In this document: one piece after another, positions 9,571 to 18,230 of the stretch
Numbering within the stretch: the first letter of the stretch is position 1
How the letters are laid out: every line of letters begins with the position of its first letter
Source: BS750m-G4 sp964472195
Lineage (GTDB): Bacteria; Bacteroidota; Ignavibacteria; Tepidaquicellales; Tepidaquicellaceae
Assembly: GCA_964472195.1 (NCBI GenBank)
Contig: CAYYJH010000013.1
Span: forward strand, 1-42,353
Reading direction: 5' to 3'
Length of the DNA: 42,353 nucleotides
Notes under the pieces: model-generated
What the model saw: the letters and a program-made list of their open reading frames with translations, nothing else
The model's database searches: none
What the model was told of the DNA's origin: nothing
Position numbers and translations under genes: made by a program

Positions 9571-10284
9571 ATGTTAGACGATTTAGTTAAAGAACCATTC
9601 CTTGGTTTTCAACCTGAATGTTTAGAATTTCTGAATAAGCTGCAAAATCCCCAATATAATAATAAAAAATGGTTTGATAAAAACAGGGAGATATATGAAG
9701 TATATTTAAAAATACCGATGCGAGTTCTCATAGATGCACTATCTGTAGAAATTAAAAAAATCGACCCCAATATAGTAGTTAATTACAAATCTATATTTCG
9801 TATAAACCGTGATATAAGGTTTACTAAAGATAAAACACCTTACAAATCACATTTTGCTGCCTCATTTTGTTTCGATGTTATAAAGAAACCCGATTTGCCT
9901 CAATTTTATTTTCACTTTAGCCCAACAGAATTTTTAATTGCAGGAGGTCAGTACAGTTCTGATCTTCAAAAATTGAAAAGTATCCGAAATGAAATATATA
10001 CAAATTACTACGGGTACAAAAAGATTATTTCAAATAAGAAATTTGTAAAAACTTATAAAAATGTGTTAGGTGAAAAAACCACAAGACTACCGAAGGGTTA
10101 TGAAAATATTGAAAAAAAGAAATCCAATGAATCATTAATTGATACATTGAAAATGAAACAATTCTATGTAGATGAATATCATAAACCTGATGTGATTTAC
10201 GATTCATCATTAATAGAGCTTATTACAAAAAATATAAGACTAATGTACGACTTTGTTAAGTTTCTTCACAATGCTATAATATAG
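9571..10284 (+). CDS. DUF2461 family protein
   Basis: The 237-residue protein matches the DUF2461/TIGR02453 family: an N-terminal F-L-x-x-L with a W-F-x-x-x-R motif (residues 34-39), a central R-I-N-R-D-I-R-F block followed by K-D-K-T-P-Y-K, and an aromatic F-Y-F-H-F block. The biochemical role of this family is unknown. It is soluble with no signal peptide. The ATG start has no SD, as with most genes here. Its stop lies 11 bases before the TTG of the alpha/beta hydrolase, so the two are probably co-transcribed. Confidence 0.88.
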   Translation: MLDDLVKEPFLGFQPECLEFLNKLQNPQYNNKKWFDKNREIYEVYLKIPMRVLIDALSVEIKKIDPNIVVNYKSIFRINRDIRFTKDKTPYKSHFAASFCFDVIKKPDLPQFYFHFSPTEFLIAGGQYSSDLQKLKSIRNEIYTNYYGYKKIISNKKFVKTYKNVLGEKTTRLPKGYENIEKKKSNESLIDTLKMKQFYVDEYHKPDVIYDSSLIELITKNIRLMYDFVKFLHNAII

Positions 10285-10295
10285 AAATATCAAAA

Positions 10296-11084
10296 TTGAA
10301 AAATCTAAAAATTAACGGACTGAATACAACTGATTATGGAGGTAATGCAGCACCACTTATTTTTGTTCATGGATTCCCTTTAGACAACCGCATGTGGAAT
10401 GAACAGGTCGCATTCTTTAAAAATAAATTTCATGTAATAACCTACGACGTAAGAGGACTTGGTCAAAGCATTAGCAATAATAATCAATTCACAATGGAGA
10501 TGTTTGCAAATGACCTCCTTCATATAATTGATCATTTCCAAATTAACAAAGCTAACGTTTGTGGTCTTTCTATGGGGGGGTATATTACACTTAGAGCTTT
10601 AATAAAAAATCCCGAAAGATTTAATTCTGTAATTCTTGCTGATACAAGAGCAGAAAAAGATGATAATCAGGGATTATTAAAACGTTCTAATGTTGTAACT
10701 CAAATTCAATCAGGTAACAAAGAAGAATTTTTAAAATCATTCTTACCAAAACTCTTAAATAAAAATAATTTTAAGAATGACAAATTAAGAAATTTTCTTG
10801 CTGAAATGATGAATGAACAAAACGATGAAGGGATTTGTGGAAACATGATTGCAATGGCAACACGAACTAATGCAATTGACGAGCTAAATAAAATAAACAT
10901 ACCTGCACTTATTATAGTAGGTGAAGATGATGAGTTAACACCCCTGAATTATTCTAAGAATATGAACCATGCGCTTAACAATTCAACTTTAATGATAGTA
11001 CCTGATTCAGGGCACATGAGTAATCTGGAGAGCACGGAAATTTTTAATGCAACAGTTTACAAATTCTTAAGCAAGTATACATAA
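10296..11084 (+). CDS. alpha/beta-hydrolase fold esterase/lactonase-like
   Basis: The protein has 262 residues from a TTG start chosen because the fold begins at once and the upstream gene ends 11 bases earlier. It shows the oxyanion-hole H-G-F-P motif (25-28), the nucleophile elbow G-L-S-M-G-G with Ser 92, an acid in V-G-E-D-D-E-L-T-P (Asp 211 or 212) and the catalytic His 240 in S-G-H-M. The T-P after the acid and the overall length resemble the BioH/PcaD group (pimeloyl-ACP methyl esterase, 3-oxoadipate enol-lactonase). No biotin or aromatic-degradation genes are nearby, so the substrate is unknown. It is cytoplasmic. Confidence 0.85.
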   Translation: MKNLKINGLNTTDYGGNAAPLIFVHGFPLDNRMWNEQVAFFKNKFHVITYDVRGLGQSISNNNQFTMEMFANDLLHIIDHFQINKANVCGLSMGGYITLRALIKNPERFNSVILADTRAEKDDNQGLLKRSNVVTQIQSGNKEEFLKSFLPKLLNKNNFKNDKLRNFLAEMMNEQNDEGICGNMIAMATRTNAIDELNKINIPALIIVGEDDELTPLNYSKNMNHALNNSTLMIVPDSGHMSNLESTEIFNATVYKFLSKYT

Positions 11085-11159
11085 TTCAAAATAAATTATT
11101 AACTATAATTACTTTTACGATATTTTATATACTCATAATTACCATCACCGGTAGAAACC

Positions 11160-12494
11160 ATGAAAATAAAAGTTGAACATAAACCGCGAATTGAAAAAAT
11201 ATTAAGACCTTTCCAGAGATTTTTTATAACTCAAGCATCTGGTGGACTAGTATTGCTCGTTTGTGCTGTAGTTGCAATCGTTTGGGCAAATTCACCATGG
11301 GGAGAATACTATGACAAAATTTGGCATACAGATATCACGATTGGAATTAAGGATTTTATCCTTACACAGACATTACATTTTTGGATAAATGACGGATTGA
11401 TGGCTATTTTTTTCTTCGTTGTTGGTCTTGAAATAAAAAGAGAGTTGATTGTAGGAGAGTTATCATCTTTTAAGAAAGCTACCCTTCCAATTGCAGCTGC
11501 TATTGGGGGTATGCTCGTTCCCGCTGCTATATATTCTGCATTAAATTATGGAACTGATTCAATCCATGGGTGGGGTATACCGATGGCTACTGATATTGCT
11601 TTCGCAGTAGGTATAATCGCACTTTTCGGTGATAGAATTCCATTGGGACTTAAAGTTTTTTTAACAGCACTCGCTATAGTTGATGACCTTGGCGCTGTTC
11701 TTGTCATCGCAATATTCTATACCTCTGATCTGTATCTTACAAGTCTTTTAATAGGTGGAATAATATTTATTGCTCTCATTGTATGCAATCGGTTATATAT
11801 AAGACACCCGATTGTATACTTAATATTGGGAATCGGGTTATGGTTTGCTTTTTTAAAATCCGGTGTGCATGCAACATTAGCAGGTGTTATAGCTGCTTTC
11901 ACAATCCCCGCTAAAGCAAGAATAAATTCTAAAAAATATGTAGATAAAGGTAAAGAAATTCTTAAGGAACTCGAATTATCTAATAACATTGGAGAAGATG
12001 TACCGGCAACGAAAGAGTTTAACTCTGCTGTTTTTCATTTAGAATCCATCTCTCGTAAAGTTTTATCTCCGATGCACAGACTCGAACACAAACTTACTTA
12101 CTGGGTAGCATTTTTCATTATGCCCATCTTCGCTTTGGTGAATGCTGGATTGAAGATTGAATCGGAATTATTATCGAATATTCTCAGCCCTATCAGTTTA
12201 GGAATAATTCTTGGATTGATTGCCGGGAAACAGGTTGGGATTCTATTATTCTCATGGCTCTCAATTAAATTTAAGATTGCAGTACTACCTTCGGGGACAA
12301 CATGGAACAAACTTCATGGAATCAGTGCCGTTGCAGGTATAGGATTTACAATGTCACTTTTTATAGCTGGACTCGCATTCGATAACATTCTTTATTTGCA
12401 GGAGGCAAAACTCGGGATTTTAATTGCTTCTACTCTTTCCGGGATTATTGGTGCAGTTATTTTAAAAATCGGTAAAGATCATAAACAATCTTAA
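11160..12494 (+). CDS. nhaA: Na+/H+ antiporter NhaA
   Basis: The 444-residue polytopic protein has the NhaA hallmarks: W-A-N-S-P-W in the first helix region, G-L-E-I-K-R-E-L at 89-96, A-T-D-I-A-F-A with Asp 145 (equivalent to Asp133 of E. coli), and A-I-V-D-D-L-G-A with the ion-binding pair Asp 175/Asp 176 (Asp163/164). A Lys in A-G-K-Q-V-G near 357 likely matches Lys300. It is longer than the 388-residue E. coli protein because of a hydrophilic insertion of about 50 residues after A-K-A-R, a feature of the longer NhaA subtype. It exchanges Na+ for H+ across the inner membrane for pH and sodium control. It sits 75 bases after the hydrolase gene and may be in its own unit. Confidence 0.96.
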   Translation: MKIKVEHKPRIEKILRPFQRFFITQASGGLVLLVCAVVAIVWANSPWGEYYDKIWHTDITIGIKDFILTQTLHFWINDGLMAIFFFVVGLEIKRELIVGELSSFKKATLPIAAAIGGMLVPAAIYSALNYGTDSIHGWGIPMATDIAFAVGIIALFGDRIPLGLKVFLTALAIVDDLGAVLVIAIFYTSDLYLTSLLIGGIIFIALIVCNRLYIRHPIVYLILGIGLWFAFLKSGVHATLAGVIAAFTIPAKARINSKKYVDKGKEILKELELSNNIGEDVPATKEFNSAVFHLESISRKVLSPMHRLEHKLTYWVAFFIMPIFALVNAGLKIESELLSNILSPISLGIILGLIAGKQVGILLFSWLSIKFKIAVLPSGTTWNKLHGISAVAGIGFTMSLFIAGLAFDNILYLQEAKLGILIASTLSGIIGAVILKIGKDHKQS

Positions 12495-12534
12495 CAAATT
12501 TTATCTTAATCATACATACTGAATATAATTAAAC

Positions 12535-13551
12535 GTGTCTTACGACAAAGAAATATTACATAATACATTCCAAAATTTATTTTACTTCAAATTTTCCGAA
12601 AATATTTCAAGCATCGATGAAATTATTCCAGATTCTTCCGACCGTAAGATTTTTAGATTAAAATCAGAACACAAAAAATGTATAGGAATTTATTATGAAG
12701 GAATCAATGAGAACAAAGCGTTTATCAACTTCTCCAAAGCATTAAAAAGAATTGGGCTTAATGTTCCCGAATTTTATTGTGTATCAACTGACAACAAATA
12801 TTACATCATTGAAGACCTCGGAAATATGAATCTCTATTCATTCTCTAAACAAAAATATATAAAAAGGGAAGAGTTGATATGGTTTTATAAAAAAGCACTG
12901 AAAGATCTCACCGAATTTCAAATTCGTGCTGCTGACAAATTAGATTTTGATCTTTGCTATCAGACAAAGAAACTGGATCGAACCCAATTCGAATATGACC
13001 TGATCAAATTTCAAGAGTATTATTTAAAAAAGTTTTTTATCTCTCAAGATGAATCATTAATTAGTAAAGCGTTCGAAGAAATACTGAATAAGATTCCTGA
13101 TAATAACAAGGAATATTTTGTTTACAGGGATTTCCAACCAAGAAATATTTTAATCAAATCAGGAGAATTATATTATATTGACTATCAATCAGGTCGGTTA
13201 GGTCCTCTGGAATATGATCCTGCATCTTTTTTATACTCGAGTAGCATTTTCATAAATGAAAATGACCGTAAGAGGCTTTTATATTATTACTTAAAAGAAC
13301 TTAAGAAGAAAGTAAGTGTCAACACTGATACATTTATTGATAATGTTTATAATTTTGCCTTATTAAGATTATTACAGGTATTGGGAAGTTACGGATATAA
13401 TTTTGATAGGAAAAAGAATAGTGATATACTTTTTAAAATTCCAAAAGCTCTTAAAAATATTGAAAGTATAATTACACAGTTTGAAAATAAATACATTCTT
13501 AAATTTCTCATGAACTTGCTTGATCCTGAGAACTCTGTTCGTTTAAACTAA
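12535..13551 (+). CDS. APH-fold sugar kinase, AmgK-like
   Basis: This 338-residue protein starts at GTG. It has the aminoglycoside-phosphotransferase/choline-kinase fold: I-I-E-D-L-G hinge (91-96), the catalytic loop Y-R-D-F-Q-P-R-N (Asp 199, Asn 204) and the metal-binding D-Y-Q-S-G-R-L-G-P-L-E-Y-D (Asp 216). The last motif, with R-L-G-P and Y-D-P-A-S, is characteristic of the cell-wall-recycling N-acetylmuramate/N-acetylglucosamine 1-kinase AmgK rather than of resistance enzymes. The usual His before the catalytic Asp is replaced by Tyr, which I believe is common in Bacteroidota homologues. No MurU-type nucleotidyltransferase is adjacent. It converges on the ABC operon with only 9 bases between stops. 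Confidence 0.75.
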   Translation: MSYDKEILHNTFQNLFYFKFSENISSIDEIIPDSSDRKIFRLKSEHKKCIGIYYEGINENKAFINFSKALKRIGLNVPEFYCVSTDNKYYIIEDLGNMNLYSFSKQKYIKREELIWFYKKALKDLTEFQIRAADKLDFDLCYQTKKLDRTQFEYDLIKFQEYYLKKFFISQDESLISKAFEEILNKIPDNNKEYFVYRDFQPRNILIKSGELYYIDYQSGRLGPLEYDPASFLYSSSIFINENDRKRLLYYYLKELKKKVSVNTDTFIDNVYNFALLRLLQVLGSYGYNFDRKKNSDILFKIPKALKNIESIITQFENKYILKFLMNLLDPENSVRLN

Positions 13552-13560
13552 ACTTAAATG

Positions 13561-14793
13561 CTACTCATACCTCAAAGCATCGATCGGATTAAGCTTCGCT
13601 GCTTTGTAAGCCGGGTACACACCAAAAATTATTCCAACAGCCGAACATACAATTAAACCAATTATCACCCAATCAACAGGAACTACAACTGGCGATTCCA
13701 AATAAATTCCTACTAAATTTCCTGTTAGTATTCCAAGACCAATTCCGACCAGTCCACCAAGTTCACAGAGAATCACTGCTTCAATCAGGAACTGTATTAA
13801 TATACTTCGGTTCTTTGCCCCGATAGCTTTCCTAATCCCAATCTCCTTTGTTCTTTCCGTAACCGAAACAAGCATTATATTCATTATTCCAACACCCGCT
13901 GCAACTATTGAAATAAACGATATGAAACCTGCACCGTACTTGAAATATTTTGTAAAGTCGTTCACTGTATTTATCAATGACTCATTCGAAAATATCTCAA
14001 AATTATTTTCCTTACCGGGTTTTACTTTCCTGATTACTCTCAATACATTTGAAACATGTTCGACAGTTTCATTAAAAACTTCTTTATTCTCTGCTTGAAT
14101 AGCTATATGAAGAGAACGATTATTTTTCCCATAAATCTGATGCATCTTTGTCATAGGAATTAAAGCAAAATTATCATTGCTTTCCCCGAACGCTTCCCCT
14201 TCCCTTTCGAATATTCCTATTACTCTGAATTGGTGCTTATCTATAACAATGTTTTTACCGACAGGATATTCGTTTGGGAATAGTTTATCTACAACATCGA
14301 GTCCAATAACAGCTACATTACTTGCATTGTCCAAATCTGCATCAGTAATAAATCTTCCATACTTTATCGTTTTATTATTACACTCAAGATAATCAGGTAT
14401 AACTCCACCTACAAAATTATTAGGATTTGTTTTTTCCCTATCTGTTTTTATGATTTTGTTATAAACATAATCTTCGAGAGACATATACTTATACAACGTT
14501 GCTGTTTCCATTAACCTCACTCCTTGTTCATAAGTTATGTCCGGTCTGTTTCGGTATTTTCTTCTACTGCCTGGACCTCCAATCTGTATGGCAGGATATT
14601 TTTGTATTTGAAAAGTATTACTTCCTAAAGCACTTAATCCTCCTTCGATACCAGCCTGAAGTGCATTCAATAATGTCATTATAGCAATGATAGAAAATAT
14701 TCCAATGATAATTCCAATTAGCGTAAGTGTAGCTCTTAGCTTGTTATTTCTTAACGTATTTAGTGAAAGTTTTATTAATTCTAATATTGCCAT
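13561..14793 (-). CDS. MacB/FtsX-type ABC transporter permease (second)
   Basis: The 410-residue permease has one N-terminal membrane helix (about 20-42) preceded by the L-x-x-N-K-L-R-A motif, a large periplasmic MacB core domain (about 45-280) and three C-terminal helices. The cytoplasmic coupling motif R-T-K-E-I-G-I-R-K-A-I-G-A follows the second helix. The C-terminus ends L-N-P-I-D-A-L-R-Y-E, as in the sister gene upstream. In MacB-type mechanotransmission systems ATP hydrolysis drives periplasmic motion that pushes substrates through a TolC-like channel. Two different permeases in one operon suggest a heterodimer with the shared ATPase. It is the last gene of the operon. Confidence 0.92.
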   Translation of the reverse strand: MAILELIKLSLNTLRNNKLRATLTLIGIIIGIFSIIAIMTLLNALQAGIEGGLSALGSNTFQIQKYPAIQIGGPGSRRKYRNRPDITYEQGVRLMETATLYKYMSLEDYVYNKIIKTDREKTNPNNFVGGVIPDYLECNNKTIKYGRFITDADLDNASNVAVIGLDVVDKLFPNEYPVGKNIVIDKHQFRVIGIFEREGEAFGESNDNFALIPMTKMHQIYGKNNRSLHIAIQAENKEVFNETVEHVSNVLRVIRKVKPGKENNFEIFSNESLINTVNDFTKYFKYGAGFISFISIVAAGVGIMNIMLVSVTERTKEIGIRKAIGAKNRSILIQFLIEAVILCELGGLVGIGLGILTGNLVGIYLESPVVVPVDWVIIGLIVCSAVGIIFGVYPAYKAAKLNPIDALRYE

Positions 14794-14830
14794 TAACGAT
14801 GATTATATTACTTTAAAAATTCGCAGTCTT

Positions 14831-16057
14831 TTATTCATATCTTAATGAATCTACCGGATCCATTTTCGATGCATTGTAAGCGGGAAAGAAACCTGCTACT
14901 ATTCCAAATAGAAGTGAAATAAATATAGCTAATACTACAACCCATAAAGGCATTGCTGTCGGTAAAACAAATGCATCTAATAAAAGACTTATCGGGAAAG
15001 AAATCATAATTCCTATCACACCGCCTATTAAACATATTGTGCCGGACTCTACTAAGAATTGCAGTAGAATTGTTCGCCGTCTTGCTCCAATTGCTTTTCT
15101 AATACCAATCTCTTTTGTTCTTTCTTTAACAGAGACAAACATTATATTTGCAATCCCAACAGAACCCACAATTAATGCTAAGGATGTAATTAGAGTCCCG
15201 ATTATTTTAATTAATGATGTGAGCTGTTCGTATGTACTTTTAAAAGCTTCCTGCTGATTGACGCCAAAATCATCTCGCCCGCCATAAGGTATTTTCCTTG
15301 TCTTTCTGAATATTGCTGTTATTTCTTGTTTTGTTTCCTCCATATTGTCCATATCTGCAGCCTTAATTTCAATGCTAATTCCCCTCTTGTTGCCAAACAA
15401 TCGGAAAAATCTATCGATTGGAACAATAACCCTATTATCTAAACTGAACAGCCCAAGCAGACTCCCCTGTTTTTCAATTACTCCGACAATTCTGAATGAA
15501 TAATTTCCTATTTTGATTGACTTGCCTAAAGGGTCTGCATTTGGGAAAAAAGCATCACGTATATCCGTTCCTATCAAACATACCGGGTTACCTCCCTGGG
15601 ATTCTCTTTGAGTAAAAAATCTGCCTTCATCCATATTCACATTATGTACGAACTGATAATCATAGGTAGTTCCAAGTGTGTACACGGTATACAGGACAAG
15701 GTCTTTATATTTTAAAGTTTTCATTGTACCGGCTGTTGGACACATTACTTCTGATGTTTGAGAAAGTCTATCTAAAAAATCAAATTGGGACATAGTAATA
15801 TCTTTTCTATTCCGGTAAACCTCAAAATCTTCTTTCCCAAACCATTCGAATTTCTGAACGTAAAATACATCCGCTCCGATAGCAGATATACTATTTTCAA
15901 AGGCTCTGTTAATTCCCTCAATCGCTGTTTGCATCAACGTTACAGCTGTAATTCCAATTACAATCCCAAGTGTTGCTAATAATGATCGCATCTTATTAGC
16001 AGAAATAGCTTTCAATGCCATTAGAAAGCTCTCTCTTATTTCGATAAATAACCTCAA
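14831..16057 (-). CDS. MacB/FtsX-type ABC transporter permease (first)
   Basis: The protein has 408 residues with the same layout as the permease encoded downstream: N-terminal helix after N-K-M-R-S, periplasmic core, three C-terminal helices, the R-T-K-E-I-G-I-R-K-A-I-G-A coupling motif and the end M-D-P-V-D-S-L-R-Y-E. The start is TTG at 16057, which overlaps the TGA of the ATPase gene in a TTGA tetranucleotide. A later ATG (codon 13) would remove the amphipathic segment conserved with the sister, so TTG is preferred. Translational coupling with the ATPase is expected. It probably pairs with the second permease. Confidence 0.92.
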   Translation of the reverse strand: MRLFIEIRESFLMALKAISANKMRSLLATLGIVIGITAVTLMQTAIEGINRAFENSISAIGADVFYVQKFEWFGKEDFEVYRNRKDITMSQFDFLDRLSQTSEVMCPTAGTMKTLKYKDLVLYTVYTLGTTYDYQFVHNVNMDEGRFFTQRESQGGNPVCLIGTDIRDAFFPNADPLGKSIKIGNYSFRIVGVIEKQGSLLGLFSLDNRVIVPIDRFFRLFGNKRGISIEIKAADMDNMEETKQEITAIFRKTRKIPYGGRDDFGVNQQEAFKSTYEQLTSLIKIIGTLITSLALIVGSVGIANIMFVSVKERTKEIGIRKAIGARRRTILLQFLVESGTICLIGGVIGIMISFPISLLLDAFVLPTAMPLWVVVLAIFISLLFGIVAGFFPAYNASKMDPVDSLRYE

Positions 16058-16788
16058 TCTTTAATTTCTGATAAATCTTTTGAAATGTGATTATCCAGTA
16101 TACTTTCATTTGGATAGTCTTCTTCTATTAATCCATCTCTTAGCTTAATTATACGGTTTGTATGCTTTGCAATGAAATCCTCGTGTGTTACTACTATTAT
16201 TGTATTTCCTTTTTTACTCAATTCATCAAAAAGCAGCATTATCTCCTCTCCTGTTTTCGTGTCAAGATTACCGGTCGGTTCATCAGCAAGTATTAAAGAG
16301 GGATTGTTTACAAGTGCCCTTGCAACGGCAACTCTTTGTCTTTGTCCTCCGGAGAGTTCATTCGGTTTGTGAGTCATCCTGTCGGCAAGACCAACGTTAT
16401 ACAGAGCCTCTTCTGCTCTTTCTATGCGTTCTGTTTTAGGAAGACCGGAATAAATTAATGGTAATTCAACGTTGTGCAGAGTGTCACTCCTTGCCATTAA
16501 ATTAAAAGTCTGGAAAATGAAACCAATTTCCTTATTCCTTATTTCCGCAAGTTCATCTTCACTCAATTCATTCACATTAGTTCCATTTAATATATATTCC
16601 CCTGAAGTTGCTGTATCTAAGCACCCGATAATATTCATTAATGTTGATTTTCCTGAACCCGATGGACCCATTATTGCAAGATATTCAGTTTTATAAATAT
16701 CAAGATCAATACCATGAAGAGCATAAAGCTCCTCCAAACCCATTTCATATTTCTTTATGATTTTCTTTAACTCAATTATTTTTTTCAT
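16054..16788 (-). CDS. ABC transporter ATP-binding protein, MacB/LolD type
   Basis: The 244-residue ATPase carries Walker A G-P-S-G-S-G-K-S-T (41-49), Q-loop Gln 93, signature L-S-G-G-Q (145-149), Walker B L-I-L-A-D-E-P (165-171) and the switch His 202. The length and the E-Y-L-A-I-M-G-P-S-G-S-G-K-S-T-L-M-N context are typical of LolD/MacB ATPases with separate permeases. It is the third gene of the export operon, 40 bases after the adaptor gene, and overlaps the first permease by 4 bases. Confidence 0.96.
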   Translation of the reverse strand: MKKIIELKKIIKKYEMGLEELYALHGIDLDIYKTEYLAIMGPSGSGKSTLMNIIGCLDTATSGEYILNGTNVNELSEDELAEIRNKEIGFIFQTFNLMARSDTLHNVELPLIYSGLPKTERIERAEEALYNVGLADRMTHKPNELSGGQRQRVAVARALVNNPSLILADEPTGNLDTKTGEEIMLLFDELSKKGNTIIVVTHEDFIAKHTNRIIKLRDGLIEEDYPNESILDNHISKDLSEIKD

Positions 16789-16828
16789 TTAATCGTAATA
16801 ATTATTTTATAACATTATTTAATTCCTG

Positions 16829-18181
16829 TTAATCTTCTTTCCTGAATCTTTTCTTTTTTTCATTATTGATTTTCACTTTCATATCATCTTCAAGTTCGGT
16901 GTTAATTGCTTTAAAAGGTCCCTTAATTATCTCTGAACCTTCTTGCAAACCTTCGGTTATTTCAATATAAAAATCATCACTGATGCCTGTTTTAATGTCT
17001 CTTTTCATTGCATAACTATTCTCTACTATGAATACAATTTCCTGAGGCTTCTTTCTCTTCATTAATTTATCTTCATTCTCTCTTGAAAGATTTTCCGGAA
17101 CATCCTCATCTTCACCTCCAAATCCTTCTTTTCCAAATTCACCAAATCCTTCTTCCCTAACCGTTACCGATTGTATTGGAACTGCAAGAACATTTTCTCG
17201 TTTTGCTACTTCGATATCCGCAGTACAGCTCATGCCAGGTCTGAGATCAATGTCTTTATCAATTATTCTTATTTTAACAATGAAATTAACAACCTCATCC
17301 TGAGTACCAAGACCGGTGGTCGTTGCTGAATTAGCAATTTCGTAAACATACCCCTTTAATATTTTATCCGGGAATGCATCTACCTCAATCCTAGCAGTAT
17401 CACCTATTTTTATAAATGAAACATCAGTCTCACCCACTTCTACCTGGCATTCCATCTTTGTAAGGTCTGAAATTGTCATAATATTCGAACCTACATTAAA
17501 ACTCGTCCCCAAAACTTTTTCACCCATTTCATTATTCAGTTGAGAGACTGTACCATTAATAGGAGAATAGATTGTTGTCTTTGAAAGATCATATCTAACA
17601 GATTGCAGTGATGCTCTCTGTTGATTTATCTGTGCTTTCGTTGTATTCATCCTTGCTATAGTCTCATCAACATTTGCCTGTGCATTGTCGAGTTCGCTTT
17701 GAGACGCCAATCCCTTATCATAAAGTTCTTGATATCTTTGTAGTTCAATTTCATATTTTCTTAACGTAACTTCCTGTGATTCTAATGTTCTCTGCTGAAC
17801 TCGTACACCTGCTGTTTGCTGCTGGAGTTGAGGATAATATGCATCCGGATTGATTTTAACGAGAACATTTCCCTTTTTAACTTCATCACCTTCCTTAAAA
17901 GGCAACGAAACTATTTCGCCACTTATCTCAGCACTTATGTTTACCTCAGTTTCGGATTGTACTTTACCGGTAGCTGTTACAACCTGAGTGATATTTCTTT
18001 TTGATACCTTCTCAGTTTGCACTTCTATTTCCCTTTCTTTATTACTCGAAACAATTACAGATATTATAATTAATAATACAACAAAGATAATTATTCCAAA
18101 AATAATTTTTTTCTTCTTACTCTTTTTTTTCTTCTTCTTAACCGTTGGTAATGGTTTATTTGTAATTACTGAATCTGTCAT
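16829..18181 (-). CDS. MacA-like periplasmic adaptor (HlyD/RND family)
   Basis: The 450-residue protein has a short Lys-rich cytoplasmic tail, one membrane anchor (about 27-46), a biotinyl-lipoyl-like half (V-T-A-T-G-K-V near 70), a coiled-coil hairpin (about 120-190), the second lipoyl half (I-Y-S-P-I-N-G-T-V-S) and beta-barrel/membrane-proximal domains. It bridges the inner-membrane permease and the outer-membrane channel. An acidic, Gly-rich insertion at about 345-375 interrupts the membrane-proximal domain. The Lys-rich poly-K stretch before the helix follows the positive-inside rule. It lies 49 bases after the TolC-like gene in the same operon. Confidence 0.94.
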   Translation of the reverse strand: MTDSVITNKPLPTVKKKKKKSKKKKIIFGIIIFVVLLIIISVIVSSNKEREIEVQTEKVSKRNITQVVTATGKVQSETEVNISAEISGEIVSLPFKEGDEVKKGNVLVKINPDAYYPQLQQQTAGVRVQQRTLESQEVTLRKYEIELQRYQELYDKGLASQSELDNAQANVDETIARMNTTKAQINQQRASLQSVRYDLSKTTIYSPINGTVSQLNNEMGEKVLGTSFNVGSNIMTISDLTKMECQVEVGETDVSFIKIGDTARIEVDAFPDKILKGYVYEIANSATTTGLGTQDEVVNFIVKIRIIDKDIDLRPGMSCTADIEVAKRENVLAVPIQSVTVREEGFGEFGKEGFGGEDEDVPENLSRENEDKLMKRKKPQEIVFIVENSYAMKRDIKTGISDDFYIEITEGLQEGSEIIKGPFKAINTELEDDMKVKINNEKKKRFRKED

Positions 18182-18230
18182 TTTATACTATAATTATTAG
18201 TTTATATTATTTGAATAATATTTCAAATTA

